A DNA stretch of 64,000 bases, taken from contig NZ_CP037423.1 of NCBI RefSeq assembly GCF_007754155.1, forward strand, positions 7,560,938 through 7,624,937. Reading direction: 5' to 3'. The stretch is from Stieleria neptunia (lineage in GTDB: Bacteria > Planctomycetota > Planctomycetia > Pirellulales > Pirellulaceae). The notes beneath the pieces were generated by a model. It was not told where the DNA came from, ran no database searches, and was given only the letters and a program-made list of their open reading frames with translations. The number at the start of each line of letters is the position of its first letter. The first letter of the stretch is position 1. The translations under genes and the position numbers were made by a program. Positions 26,152-35,064 of the stretch are shown here, piece after piece.

Positions 26152-26487
26152 ATGGAATCAGAATCACCGAACGATTGGATCGATGTGGCCAGTGCCGCTG
26201 ATCTTTCCGCCGGCCAGGCGATGGAAGTCGTGGTCGGAGAGCACGTGATCGCCCTCTTCCGCGACGCCGATTCGCTGTACGCGCTCGACGGCTTGTGTGC
26301 CCATCAAGGCGGGCCGGTCGCCAAGGGCGAACTCTCAAAAACCGATGCCGGCAAGACCTGTGTGACCTGTCCCTGGCACGGCTGGCAATACGAATTGGCC
26401 ACCGGAATCCAGACCGTCAACCGCCAGCCGCTCCAACGCACCTTCCCCATCCGCGAACGAAACGGACGCGTCGAAGTCCAGGTCTAA
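26152..26487 (+). CDS. Rieske [2Fe-2S] ferredoxin-type protein
   Basis: 111 residues, a single Rieske domain. Ligands are in CAHQGGPV (C-x-H, about residues 46-48) and CPWHGWQYELATG (C-x-x-H, about 70-73). VGEHVIALFRDADSLYALDG upstream is the usual first sheet. It resembles NirD-like and dioxygenase-associated ferredoxins; it would shuttle electrons in the cytoplasm. ATG 26152 was chosen because upstream codons run through a family B repeat. No partner oxygenase or reductase is adjacent, so its client is unknown. It converges on the type III PKS gene. Confidence 0.9.
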   Translation: MESESPNDWIDVASAADLSAGQAMEVVVGEHVIALFRDADSLYALDGLCAHQGGPVAKGELSKTDAGKTCVTCPWHGWQYELATGIQTVNRQPLQRTFPIRERNGRVEVQV

Positions 26488-26541
26488 GCCCCCGCGCACC
26501 CCATGATGGTTCGACGTGCCGCTTGCGGCCTGCCACCACGC

Positions 26542-27717
26542 TCAACCGACCAAAGCGGCCTCGATCGACAGGCCGGGGCCGAAACCGAGCATCACGCAGG
26601 GCAACGATTCGGGGGCTTGCAACAGCCGCTGCAGGATAAACAGCACGGTCGGGGAGGACATGTTCCCATACTCGGCCAGAACGTTTTGCGAGACCGAGAG
26701 TTCTCCGCGGCGAAATTGCAACGCGTCGCCACAGGCCTGCAAAATCTTGGGGCCGCCGGGATGAATCGCCCAGCCGCGGATGTCGCCGATCGTCAATCGA
26801 TGCTTTCCAAGCCAATCCTTCAGCCAGGGTTCCAACGTCCGCTCGATGGTCGTCGGCACGCGCGGCGAGAGCGTCATTTCAAAACCGTGATCCCCGATCC
26901 GCCAGCCCATCAGATCTTCGCTGTCGGGCAGAATGGTCGATCCGGTCGCGATCACTTTCGGGCCCCGCGAGGATGGCGCCGACGTGCAGGCGACCAGCGC
27001 GGCGGCGCCATCGGCGAACAGGGCGTTGGAAACCACACGCTCGGGGTGCCATCCGTATTGTTGATGCAGCGTACATAATTCAACGGCGCACATCAGAATC
27101 CGCATCTCGGGATTCGATGCCGCCAGCGACTCCGCGACACGAAGCCCGTTCAAGGCGCCGTGACATCCCATGAAGCCGATGTGCGTGCGGCCGACAGACG
27201 GGGCGAGCCCGCACTGCTTGATGATGGAAACGTCCAGCCCCGGGGCGTAAAACCCGGTGCAGGAAATCGTGATCAAGTGATCGATGTCACCGGCGTTGAA
27301 CGAAGATCGATCCAACGCTTGCAGGACCGATTCGGAACCCAAGCGGCCGGCGTGGCGCTCGTACAGTTCCATCCGTTGTGCGGTCGTCGGGCCGCAGTCC
27401 TCGGGGCTCGACGCGGGCGGAAAGAACGTTTGTCGCACCGGTTGTGTCATGGCGGCAGGTTCGGTCGCCGCCCGAACACGAACATCCCTCGTGCCGATGT
27501 CCGCGGTTTGCGCGGCGGCTGAATCGAACCGTGGCTCGGATGATTCCAGCGCAACACTATAACGATAGCGCACCCCGGATCGCTGGTACAGCAGTGACAG
27601 CAACCGCGCTTGTTTGGCGTTGTCGCAACACAGGGTTTGTGCGATTTCCGCGGCGGAATTCTGGGAAATGCCATGAGCCGGCGTCGCCGTGCCGAGGCCG
27701 TCAATGATCATGCTCAT
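26542..27717 (-). CDS. Type III polyketide synthase (chalcone/stilbene synthase family)
   Basis: 391 residues with the complete Cys-His-Asn triad: C185 in GFMGCHGALNGLR, H319 in WAIHPGGPKIL and N352 in GNMSSPTVLF. The DHLITISCTGFYAPGLD strand and the C-terminal GFGPGLSIEAALV loop are also typical. Enzymes of this family load an acyl-CoA or acyl-ACP and extend it with malonyl units to alkylpyrones, alkylresorcinols or related phenolics. It is the last gene of a five-gene operon; its ATG overlaps the MMPL stop as ATGA. The two methyltransferases and permease upstream suggest that the product is methylated and moved across the membrane. Confidence 0.93.
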   Translation of the reverse strand: MSMIIDGLGTATPAHGISQNSAAEIAQTLCCDNAKQARLLSLLYQRSGVRYRYSVALESSEPRFDSAAAQTADIGTRDVRVRAATEPAAMTQPVRQTFFPPASSPEDCGPTTAQRMELYERHAGRLGSESVLQALDRSSFNAGDIDHLITISCTGFYAPGLDVSIIKQCGLAPSVGRTHIGFMGCHGALNGLRVAESLAASNPEMRILMCAVELCTLHQQYGWHPERVVSNALFADGAAALVACTSAPSSRGPKVIATGSTILPDSEDLMGWRIGDHGFEMTLSPRVPTTIERTLEPWLKDWLGKHRLTIGDIRGWAIHPGGPKILQACGDALQFRRGELSVSQNVLAEYGNMSSPTVLFILQRLLQAPESLPCVMLGFGPGLSIEAALVG

Positions 27718-30083
27718 GTTTCAATTCGATTCATCGTAGGTTGATCGGATGCCGGGTTCATCCGATCGGTTCGTCCCGTCACGACACTTCGTTTTACTTG
27801 ACACGCCGGCTCGCTCCCAGGGGCAATCGCCGATCCCTTCCCCAACGGGCTGAGTAAGACGGCGGGCAAAACGATCAAATCACCAACCAGTGCGGCTGTC
27901 AGCAACAGCACGCTCATCCAGGCAAATCCCACCGTCGGCACAAAACTGCTCAACGCGAACAATCCCAGACCGCTTCCGCAAATGGCGGTCGTTTGCATCA
28001 TCGCGCGGCCGCAGTGTTGATACGACGCAAGCACGGCATTCGCTCGCGTCGCCCCCGTTTCCAGTTCTCGCTGATAGAACGTCAAGAAGTGGAGTGTGTC
28101 GTCGACCGCAATGCCCATCGCGACGCTGGCCGTCATCATCGTGCCGATGTCCAGGGGGCGGCCGATCCAGCCCAGAATCCCGAACAACGTCAGCGCGGGA
28201 AAGACATTCGGGATCATCGAAAGCAGACCGGGAAGGACCCCCGCTTGCACGATCGTCATCACGACCGCGATCAATCCGAATGCCGTCAGAAAGCTGTAAA
28301 ACAGGTCGTCGAGCAGTTGCTGCTGAATCTCGTGCACCAGCGGCATCAGCCCCGAGACTTGGAGATTGATGTCGCTTTCCGCCGCAACCGCGGCGTCGAC
28401 CGACTGCATGATTTGAACATAGTCGTTCTCTCCCAGTGCGCTGACATAAGCGGTGATGCGCCAGCGGTGTGTGCCACCCGAATCGGTGGCGCAGTAGTTA
28501 AAACGTTGTCCCAAGGACTCGGCGAGCGCGATTCGATGCGCGTGGTGAACCGGCTCACCGGAGACCGAATCGGATGGCAGAAACGTCAGCGGAGAAACCA
28601 CGGCGCCGACCTGGTCAATGGTCGCGAGTTTGTCCTCGATTCGTCGCAGCACCAGGAGCGGATCGGAATCTGCGGGCGGATCGGGGGCGATCGTCGCCAC
28701 GATCTCGATGGGAACGAGGGCGCCCACATTGGCTTCCAACCAGGCGTAGTCGTGGATCAGTCGACTGTTGCCGGCAAACAGCGTTTCGATTCGGACCGAA
28801 GCATTTAATCGCGAGACCCCGATGCCCAGGACGATCATCAACACCAACGCCGCGCCGCTGACCCAACCGGCCGAACGTTCCAAGCGGTTGGTCAATACGC
28901 ACCAGATCGCACCGGTCTCGTTCACGTCCAATCGGCCTGGTCGAGCGATCGGAAACCACTGACAGAAACCGGGCAGCAGGGTCAACAACAGCCCGGCCGT
29001 CAACGCCACACCGATCGCGGCATACAAACCGAACTCGCGCACCGCCACCAACCCACTGACGCCTAGCGAACCGAGCCCGATCGCTGTTGTGGCGGCGGCC
29101 AGCAGACATGGCAGCCAAGCCAACCGGAACGCCCTTGCCAACGCGCCGGAGTGGTTCTCGGTGCTCGCTTGGGAATCGAAGTAGTAATTGACAAAGTGAA
29201 TGCCACCGGCGATGGCGAGCACCTGGATCAGCGGCCCAAGCACGGCCATCAGCGCCGTCATCGTGCCGCCTCCGAAATGCACGATCGCCAGCGTCATCCC
29301 CTGACAGATCAGCGAGAGCAGAAACACCAACAAGGCGCCGCCGGCCGAGCCGACACACAGAGAGCCGACCACCAGCACGACCGCGGCGGAAAGCGGGGCG
29401 AGAACATCGAGCGTGTAGCGGGTCGCCCGATCGACCTCGTAGCCGTCCATGATCGGGCCTGCCAAATGCTGTGACTGCGGCGGGACTTGGCAGTGCCGGG
29501 TCACGGCGTTTCGAATCAACGGCACCAGGCGGGCACGCTGCTGGAGCGCTTGCTCGGTAAAACCGATCACCACGCAAGTCGTTTCGCCATCGGGGCCGAT
29601 CAGTGATCCCGACAATCGGTCGACGGCTTCGGCGGCCGACAGTGACATTGGGGGACGCGTCATCACGTCCATCTGCTCGCGTCCGGACGTCACGTTGTGA
29701 AACAACGGTTGGTCGCCATCGACAAACGCGGGGGCGGTCCGCAGCGCCGTGGTCAAGCGGTCCAGTCGCGATTCACCCAAGGTGCAACCCGGCCAGCTGA
29801 GGATGACAGCGTCGGCCGTTCCGAATACGCTGCTATATCGATCGTAGGCGTGGCGCGGTTCGAAATCGTCGTCGACCCAATCGAGCGGTGAATTGGCACT
29901 CTCGGTCAACGCACGCTGTGCACCGATCGCAATCCAGGGCAACGCGATGGTCAAATAAAGGACGATCAGCAGGAATCGTTTGCGACTCTTGCATGCCGCT
30001 TCGCCAGTGCATGCCGCTTCGCCAGTGCATGCCGCTTCGCCAGTGTGTGCCGCTTCGCCAGTGCGTGCCGAGGGATGGATCAC
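27714..30083 (-). CDS. MMPL/RND-family permease with an N-terminal hexapeptide tandem repeat
   Basis: About 789 residues. It has the RND two-lobe layout: TM1 (FLLIVLYLTIALPWIAIG), a large external loop, a cluster of about five TMs around GSLCVGSAGGALLVFLLSL and GGIHFVNYYF, then a second external loop and TM cluster with SVAMGIAVDDTLHFLTFYQR. This resembles MMPL/HpnN-type lipid transporters. GTG 30083 was chosen because it lies one base past the upstream stop codon; no ATG occurs between 30191 and the first TM. That start places four TGEAAC/H hexapeptides in the cytoplasmic tail. Probably exports the polyketide lipid of the operon. Confidence 0.85.
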   Translation of the reverse strand: MIHPSARTGEAAHTGEAACTGEAACTGEAACKSRKRFLLIVLYLTIALPWIAIGAQRALTESANSPLDWVDDDFEPRHAYDRYSSVFGTADAVILSWPGCTLGESRLDRLTTALRTAPAFVDGDQPLFHNVTSGREQMDVMTRPPMSLSAAEAVDRLSGSLIGPDGETTCVVIGFTEQALQQRARLVPLIRNAVTRHCQVPPQSQHLAGPIMDGYEVDRATRYTLDVLAPLSAAVVLVVGSLCVGSAGGALLVFLLSLICQGMTLAIVHFGGGTMTALMAVLGPLIQVLAIAGGIHFVNYYFDSQASTENHSGALARAFRLAWLPCLLAAATTAIGLGSLGVSGLVAVREFGLYAAIGVALTAGLLLTLLPGFCQWFPIARPGRLDVNETGAIWCVLTNRLERSAGWVSGAALVLMIVLGIGVSRLNASVRIETLFAGNSRLIHDYAWLEANVGALVPIEIVATIAPDPPADSDPLLVLRRIEDKLATIDQVGAVVSPLTFLPSDSVSGEPVHHAHRIALAESLGQRFNYCATDSGGTHRWRITAYVSALGENDYVQIMQSVDAAVAAESDINLQVSGLMPLVHEIQQQLLDDLFYSFLTAFGLIAVVMTIVQAGVLPGLLSMIPNVFPALTLFGILGWIGRPLDIGTMMTASVAMGIAVDDTLHFLTFYQRELETGATRANAVLASYQHCGRAMMQTTAICGSGLGLFALSSFVPTVGFAWMSVLLLTAALVGDLIVLPAVLLSPLGKGSAIAPGSEPACQVKRSVVTGRTDRMNPASDQPTMNRIET
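29991..30069. repeat. 18-bp tandem repeat inside the MMPL coding sequence
   Basis: The unit GCATGCCGCTTCGCCAGT is present about 4.4 times, the last copies with one or two changes. It is in frame and encodes TGEAAC/TGEAAH on the minus strand, before the first membrane segment of the permease. Confidence 0.95.
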
Positions 30084-30084
30084 G

Positions 30085-30963
30085 CTAGGCCGCCTTGCTT
30101 TCGTGGCCGATTTGCGAATCGGCTTGAGCGGTCGTCCGATGCGGCGTTCGGCTGGACGGACGCGACTCAATGCTCCGCCCCAGCGGTCCACCGGGAAACA
30201 GCGGAAACCCCGGCACCTTGGCCTGGTAGTCTTGGTACGGCTGGCCGATGAAACGCGTCAAACGTCGGTCCTTCAGAAAGCTGCCGTAAAAAATGTAACC
30301 CGTCCAGATCGCCGTCAGCGCGGCATGGTCCAGCGTCATCGTAGGAGTCAACCAGACCAGACCCAAGAAGCTGAGATAGACGGGGTGGCGAATCAACTTG
30401 TACGCCCCACGCGGTTGGAATTCCCGACGGGGAGCGGGTTTTTGCCGCAGCCAGTGATAAAACGGTGTCCAGCCATTCTGGTAGCCCAGCCCGGTCAATG
30501 CGAGCGAATAGAGAAGCGCTGCCCAGCAGAAGTAAAAGCCGCCGCGGATCACCGTCGACCTCCAACCGGTGACTTGCCAAACCACCGTTTCGCTGGTGTG
30601 CCATCCGATGAACAGGGCCAGCAGGCTGACGCAGGTGACGACGCAAAACGTGCTGTCGTAAAACGGCTGGGGGATCCACCGCGTCAGGTATTTTCGTGTC
30701 GCGGGGACCAGCATCACGCTGTGCCCGATGGCGAACAACAACGCCAGTCCGCAATCACGCACGATCCAATCTCCCTGCGATGGACGGATCGAACCGTCAC
30801 GCAAGAACCAGAACAGGTACCAGACGGTGGCCAGAAACAGAATCTGGTTCCCAAATCCGTACAGCATCCCGATCGCACGGCGAAGCGACCGGTGGCGGGC
30901 GTGGGACTTGATTTCGCGATTGCCGCCGGCGCCGGCGGATGGCCGTGTCATTGTTGCATCCAT
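30085..30963 (-). CDS. ICMT/NnrU-like membrane methyltransferase
   Basis: 292 residues with about six hydrophobic segments (from GNQILFLATVWYLFWFL on). The C-terminal catalytic signature is KLIRHPVYLSFLGLVWLTP followed by YGSFLKDRRL and YQDYQAKVPGF, the RHPxY...E/DxxL pattern of isoprenylcysteine carboxyl methyltransferase-like and phospholipid methyltransferase-like enzymes. In Bacillus, the analogous BpsB methylates alkylpyrones made by the type III PKS BpsA; the same pairing here supports O-methylation of the polyketide. Other members methylate thiols, so that is an alternative. Translation is coupled to the permease downstream, whose GTG abuts this stop. Confidence 0.8.
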   Translation of the reverse strand: MDATMTRPSAGAGGNREIKSHARHRSLRRAIGMLYGFGNQILFLATVWYLFWFLRDGSIRPSQGDWIVRDCGLALLFAIGHSVMLVPATRKYLTRWIPQPFYDSTFCVVTCVSLLALFIGWHTSETVVWQVTGWRSTVIRGGFYFCWAALLYSLALTGLGYQNGWTPFYHWLRQKPAPRREFQPRGAYKLIRHPVYLSFLGLVWLTPTMTLDHAALTAIWTGYIFYGSFLKDRRLTRFIGQPYQDYQAKVPGFPLFPGGPLGRSIESRPSSRTPHRTTAQADSQIGHESKAA

Positions 30964-31047
30964 GCCATGATCAAAGGGGGTTGAGGGTCTATGGGTTGAA
31001 AGTTTGCAAGCGGAGGAAACGAGATCGACGATGTGACGCGGACTCGT

Positions 31048-31926
31048 TTATTCGTTGGGGTTGCCTGTGGGGCAGGGATTCGGTTTTTCCGCGACGATCG
31101 CGCCGTACTGCATCGCACCGCTTCGATAGGCTTCTAGCAATGCATCGAAACCGTCAATGAAGTCGACTTGTTCCCGATCCAGAAGACGGGCGAGATGCCG
31201 AATGCCGGTCTGCTGCACCCGTCGTTTGCAGATTTCCCAGGTGCGGGTCACCCGAGGGGTCCAATCGACGTTGTGTCGAATCTCCAATCCGTTTTGGACC
31301 ATCCACTCGGCGTAGTCGCTGCGTGTGGCCAGGGACGGACAGACGAAACGTTCACAAACCTCTTCGCATTGTTTGCGATGCCCGGAGCGCGTCGTGTCTT
31401 CACCCTCGAACCACACGCAAATCGCAATCCGTCCTCCGGGGCGAAGCCATTCGGCGGCGCGGCGAAAAAATTCGGGTTTGTCGAACAGATGCTCGGTGCA
31501 TTCGACCGACCAGACGACGTCAAAACTGGCGGGTTGAAACACGACGCGCTCGGCGTCCTCGGCCAAGAACCGTGTCTGGCCGGCCACCCGATTGACGCGA
31601 GAGGAGAATGCCGCCCAATTCCGCTGCACCGGGCTGAGCGTGACGCCGGTGACGTCGCAGCCGCGACCTTTGGCCAGCCGAATCGCCGAGCCGCCCATCC
31701 CACAGCCGATATCCACCAGCCGATCCGTCGACCTGATGGTTGCCAGATCGGCAAGGGCGTCGGTCAATTGGCATTGGGCTTGATAAGCCGACGTTTGGTG
31801 ATCCGGCGCGTCGTCGTCCCACAGTCCATGATGAATGTGAGGCCCCCACAGCAGTCGGTAAAACAGCGTGCCGAGTTGGTAGTGGCTGCGGATGGAGTCT
31901 TTCTTGACTCCGTCAACGGCGATCAT
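31048..31926 (-). CDS. Class I SAM-dependent methyltransferase (tocopherol/sterol methyltransferase-like)
   Basis: 292 residues. The N-terminal SIRSHYQLGTLFYRLLWGPH followed by HHGLWDD is typical of gamma-tocopherol/sterol C-methyltransferase relatives. Motif I for SAM binding is LVDIGCGMGGSAIRLAK (about residues 69-85), with TGVTLSPVQ and FDVVWSVECTEHLFDK as later motifs and LRPGGRIAIC as the post-III strand. Soluble, no signal peptide. The start ATG overlaps the YceI stop (ATGA), so the two are translationally coupled. It likely C- or O-methylates the product of the type III PKS, although the acceptor is not visible from sequence. Confidence 0.85.
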   Translation of the reverse strand: MIAVDGVKKDSIRSHYQLGTLFYRLLWGPHIHHGLWDDDAPDHQTSAYQAQCQLTDALADLATIRSTDRLVDIGCGMGGSAIRLAKGRGCDVTGVTLSPVQRNWAAFSSRVNRVAGQTRFLAEDAERVVFQPASFDVVWSVECTEHLFDKPEFFRRAAEWLRPGGRIAICVWFEGEDTTRSGHRKQCEEVCERFVCPSLATRSDYAEWMVQNGLEIRHNVDWTPRVTRTWEICKRRVQQTGIRHLARLLDREQVDFIDGFDALLEAYRSGAMQYGAIVAEKPNPCPTGNPNE

Positions 31927-32729
31927 TGTTTTCCTGGGTCGGGTGTGTCGGTGTGGATGGTCAGTCGAGAACGGGATGGCTTGCTCGATGGGATGTCCGC
32001 CATCGCAACCTGGTCGGTCGGAGCGACATAGAGATCGCCAAAGATCGTCAGTCGGTCGGTCACACCGATCGCACCAAAGGCTTTGGAGTACGGTTGGATA
32101 CCGAACGACGTTTGGTTAATGGAAAAACGACCACGCACGTGCAACCATCCGCTGCGCTGCTCGACGTCGGCCGAGAACGCCAGGGGACGTGTCACGCCGT
32201 GGAGTGTAAAGTTTCCTTTCAACTGATACGTGGGCAACCCGCGCGAGCTGGTCTGGCCGGTTGCCGTGGCGGAGGTGACCTCGAACGTGGCGGTCGGATA
32301 TCGGGCGACGTCCAGCACCGCCGGTCCCCGCATGTTCGTGTTGACCGCCCCGCGCGTGGAAGCATCGGTGCTGCCGCCCAACCCCACGTACTTTCGCGCC
32401 GCTGCGGTGTCGGCGCTGAACGATTTCATGTCAAACACCAACTTGCCCGCGTTTTGCGAAGCCCCCAACACCAAGCTGCTGGCCGAAAGTTTGGCCTCGA
32501 CACCGTGTTGATGCCCCAGCCCGGTCTTGTCCACAAACACGTACACCCGACTCGCTTGGGTTTGCACGGCTCCCGGTCGTGTGACAGGCGGAGTGCTGTC
32601 CCCGGCATCGCAACGGGAGCCCGGCGATGGTAATGACGCGAGCAGCGTACCGGCGGCGAGGTATCCAAGCGCTTGTCGTCGTGAAGCATGCCGCTGCAAC
32701 GGATGCCGAGAATCGGAAAGATGAATCAT
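31923..32729 (-). CDS. YceI-family lipid-binding protein with twin-arginine-type signal
   Basis: 268 residues. HASRRQALGYLAAGTLLASL resembles a Tat/hydrophobic export signal. The YceI lipocalin-like barrel follows: VYVFVDKTGLGHQHGVEAKL, LVFDMKSFSADT, YPTATFEVTSATATG, YQLKGNFTLHGVTRPLAF and RFSINQTSFGIQPYSKAFG, matching the family's strand order. YceI proteins bind polyisoprenoid or other long lipids in the periplasm. As first gene of the polyketide operon it could carry the lipid product or an isoprenoid precursor. Upstream is a 447-bp region shared with the divergent REC-HATPase gene. Confidence 0.88.
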   Translation of the reverse strand: MIHLSDSRHPLQRHASRRQALGYLAAGTLLASLPSPGSRCDAGDSTPPVTRPGAVQTQASRVYVFVDKTGLGHQHGVEAKLSASSLVLGASQNAGKLVFDMKSFSADTAAARKYVGLGGSTDASTRGAVNTNMRGPAVLDVARYPTATFEVTSATATGQTSSRGLPTYQLKGNFTLHGVTRPLAFSADVEQRSGWLHVRGRFSINQTSFGIQPYSKAFGAIGVTDRLTIFGDLYVAPTDQVAMADIPSSKPSRSRLTIHTDTPDPGKQ

Positions 32730-33176
32730 GTCAGAGTCCTTTGACTGTCGAAGGAGGCCGTCCCGAGAGGCTTCGCCCGCAGGCCGTCGATGGAAACACT
32801 GAACCCAGGCCGGCGAAACGTTTCTACGAATCTTCTAATAGTTGCACGTCTCGTGCCAAAGGCGGGGAATCCATCGGCAAACGGGCCGGCGTCGTTCCAA
32901 CCGCATGATTTGGCGGAAAGCGTGCGGGTCGACGCGCTTCATCATCGCGGGGGCTGCCCACTCGGTCAGCAAAGCTGGACACTCTTTGCCCACGGCATGG
33001 ATAGATTTTTGCACTTGCGGCGAACCGGGGTGGGACTGCAGGCGAGAACACGTCGCAATGATTAAGTTCATTGTTTCAGCATCGGAAGACGGCGCCGAAC
33101 TGGAATTGCGCCAGCTAAGATGCTAGCTTCGGTCCTGCTGACACTTCTCTTGCACGCAAAAACGCGGGTGGTTCTG
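32730..33176. other. Divergent intergenic region, YceI operon / REC-HATPase gene
   Basis: No gene or repeat that I can support. Because both flanking genes point away, it must hold the promoters of the polyketide operon and of the REC-HATPase gene; no clear -10/-35 pair was identified by eye. Confidence 0.5.
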
Positions 33177-34106
33177 ATGCCGATCATTTTAGTCGTGGAC
33201 GATTCGGACGTTGATCGTCTGTTGATGAAAGGGCTGCTCAGCACCGATGTGGATTGGCTGGTCTCCCAAGCCAAGAATGGAGTCGAGGCGGTGGACATGG
33301 TCACCTATGCCTTGCCCGACGTCGTGGTGACCGACCTGAACATGCCGGAGATGGATGGGCTGCAACTGGTCTCGCACATGGCGGAATCCTTTCCCGAAGT
33401 GCCGGTCATTCTGGTGACCGGAGAAGACGACTCCGAAATTGCACTCAAGGCGTTGCGTCACGGCGCCGCCAGTTTTGTCCCCAAACAGCAGCTCGCCGAG
33501 AGCTTGCTGGAAACCGTCGAACAAGTGTTGGCAGTGCGTGACGCCGATCACTATGACGAGCGTGTCGTCCAGCTGACCACCAACACGCGTTACCGATTCG
33601 TGCTCGACAATGACCCCACCTTGATCTCTCCGATCATTGATCGCATCCAGCAGGGCATGATCGCGATGCAGCTCTGTTCGGCGACGCAGCGCATGCACAT
33701 CGGGATCGCGTTAGAAGAAGCTCTCTTGAACGCGATGTTGCACGGCAATCTGGAAGTCCCGCCGAACAAATTGACCGAAATTCGCAATCTGCTGCATGAA
33801 GGCAAGACGTCAGCGATCGTGGAAGAGCGTCGCAATCAGCAGCCCTATGCCGGTCGAAAAATCCACGTGGCCGCCGATTTCAATCGCAGCCGAGCCCAAC
33901 TGGTCGTCGGTGACAGCGGATCGGGGTTTGACGTCGAAAACGTCTGGCCCCAATCTGCCGAAGACCGGATCAACGAGGAATCCGGTCGCGGGCTGCTCCT
34001 GATCCGAACCTTCATGGACGAAGTCTTGTTCAACGAGACGGGAAGCGAATTGCGGATGACATTAAAAGATCTCCGCCCCAACGCACAGCCCGCGGCGGAC
34101 GCTTGA
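33177..34106 (+). CDS. Response regulator fused to a HATPase_c (anti-sigma-type) domain
   Basis: 309 residues. The receiver domain covers about 1-122: VVDDSDVDRL with acidic pocket D8-D9, phosphoacceptor D53 in VVVTDLNMPEMDG, T-containing VILVTGEDD, and K in SFVPKQQ. From about residue 150 a GHKL ATPase follows, with an N-box IGIALEEALLNAMLHGNLE and G-box VVGDSGSGFDVENVWP plus GRGLLLIRTFMDEV. The layout is like RsbW/SpoIIAB-type kinases rather than histidine kinases, as no H-box is seen. It may be a phosphorylation-controlled anti-sigma or serine kinase. ATG 33177 gives the receiver a normal start. Its sensor and target are not adjacent. Confidence 0.88.
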   Translation: MPIILVVDDSDVDRLLMKGLLSTDVDWLVSQAKNGVEAVDMVTYALPDVVVTDLNMPEMDGLQLVSHMAESFPEVPVILVTGEDDSEIALKALRHGAASFVPKQQLAESLLETVEQVLAVRDADHYDERVVQLTTNTRYRFVLDNDPTLISPIIDRIQQGMIAMQLCSATQRMHIGIALEEALLNAMLHGNLEVPPNKLTEIRNLLHEGKTSAIVEERRNQQPYAGRKIHVAADFNRSRAQLVVGDSGSGFDVENVWPQSAEDRINEESGRGLLLIRTFMDEVLFNETGSELRMTLKDLRPNAQPAADA

Positions 34107-34345
34107 TCCTTCGCGTTTGGGCAGGACCACGCGATCGCAAACACCTCGTTTGACACTGGTCGTTTGTTGAACAGTCTGGAGCCCGGTTGACCAGTGGCGA
34201 ACGCCAGTTGACTCGGCCGTACGCTATGCACGGCGGTTCCGCGGGCCTGAACGTGTTTGGCATGATTGCTGCGGCCGTTGGAAACGCCTGACGGGACCAC
34301 TTCTTTTCGGTCCCATTACTTGAACACGCTTCCGCAAGCTTTCCG

Positions 34346-34513
34346 ATGAATTCAACCACCAAGACCCACGATTCGACTGACACTTCCAATCGAGACGCAC
34401 CGCTGAGCAAGAAGGCTCCCTCGAGCCCGTTCCTGTTGGTGGCACTTTCCTACTTGGGGATGCTCCTGCTGGCGGCGCTCGCCTTTGCCCTGCTGATTGG
34501 GATGTTTCGTTAA
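34346..34513 (+). CDS. 55-residue single-span membrane protein
   Basis: ATG 34346 to TAA 34511-34513. The N-terminal 30 residues are polar (MNSTTKTHDSTDTSNRDAPL, then SKKAPSSP) and the rest is one strongly hydrophobic helix, FLLVALSYLGMLLLAALAFA and LLIGMFR at the end. It would be a small bitopic inner-membrane protein with a cytoplasmic N-terminus or the reverse. No family name is known to me. The gene lies between the REC-HATPase gene and the deaminase gene, 62 bases before the deaminase start, on the same strand. Confidence 0.6.
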   Translation: MNSTTKTHDSTDTSNRDAPLSKKAPSSPFLLVALSYLGMLLLAALAFALLIGMFR

Positions 34514-34575
34514 TTCGCGTGCGGACAACGTTTACGTCCCCTCGCTCCGTCTTCCGTCTTTCCGGCGTCTCCCCT

Positions 34576-35058
34576 ATGCCCGCCAGCGACAACACACTTC
34601 AAACCGACGAAGGACGCTGCGCGGGGATGCGTGCGGCGCTCGACGCGGCGCGTCATGGAGTATTCGCCGGCCAAGCTCCCTTCGGTGCAGCGATCTTTAC
34701 GAACCAGGGTGAATTGGTCGTTGCGGAGCACAACCAGGTCAGGGAGATGTTGGATCCGACCGCCCATGCGGAAGTGTTCGCGATCCGGTTGGCGTGTCGT
34801 TTGACGGGTCAGCGAACGCTGCCGGGTTGCTGGTTGTTTGCGACCTGTGAGCCCTGTCCGATGTGTGCCACGGCAGCCGTCTTTGCGGGCTTGCGTCACG
34901 TCGTCTATGGCGCCTCGGTGGAAGACGCACGGGAGGCGGGGTTTTCGGAGCTGCAGCTACCAAGCCGTCAAATCTTTGATCGCAGTGACGACAAGATCGC
35001 GGTCTTTCCAGGTGTGCTCCGGCAAGAGTGCCGTGCATTGTTTACCGCCCGCCCCTAA
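34576..35058 (+). CDS. Cytidine/deoxycytidylate deaminase-family nucleoside deaminase
   Basis: 160 residues. The zinc site is complete: PTAHAEVFAIR (H64, E66 proton shuttle) and ATCEPCPMCATA (C94, C97). APFGAAIFTNQGELVVAEHN at about 34-53 is the substrate strand typical of guanine/tRNA-adenosine deaminase-like members. It would hydrolyse the exocyclic amine of a purine or pyrimidine base in the cytoplasm; the guanine deaminase subgroup is most likely by length and motif, but TadA is an alternative. ATG 34576 was chosen as the first ATG of the conserved region. Confidence 0.85.
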   Translation: MPASDNTLQTDEGRCAGMRAALDAARHGVFAGQAPFGAAIFTNQGELVVAEHNQVREMLDPTAHAEVFAIRLACRLTGQRTLPGCWLFATCEPCPMCATAAVFAGLRHVVYGASVEDAREAGFSELQLPSRQIFDRSDDKIAVFPGVLRQECRALFTARP

Positions 35059-35064
35059 GATGCT

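Noticed and set aside
29991..30069. CRISPR array
   Set aside because: Repeats are tandem without spacers and are in a coding frame.
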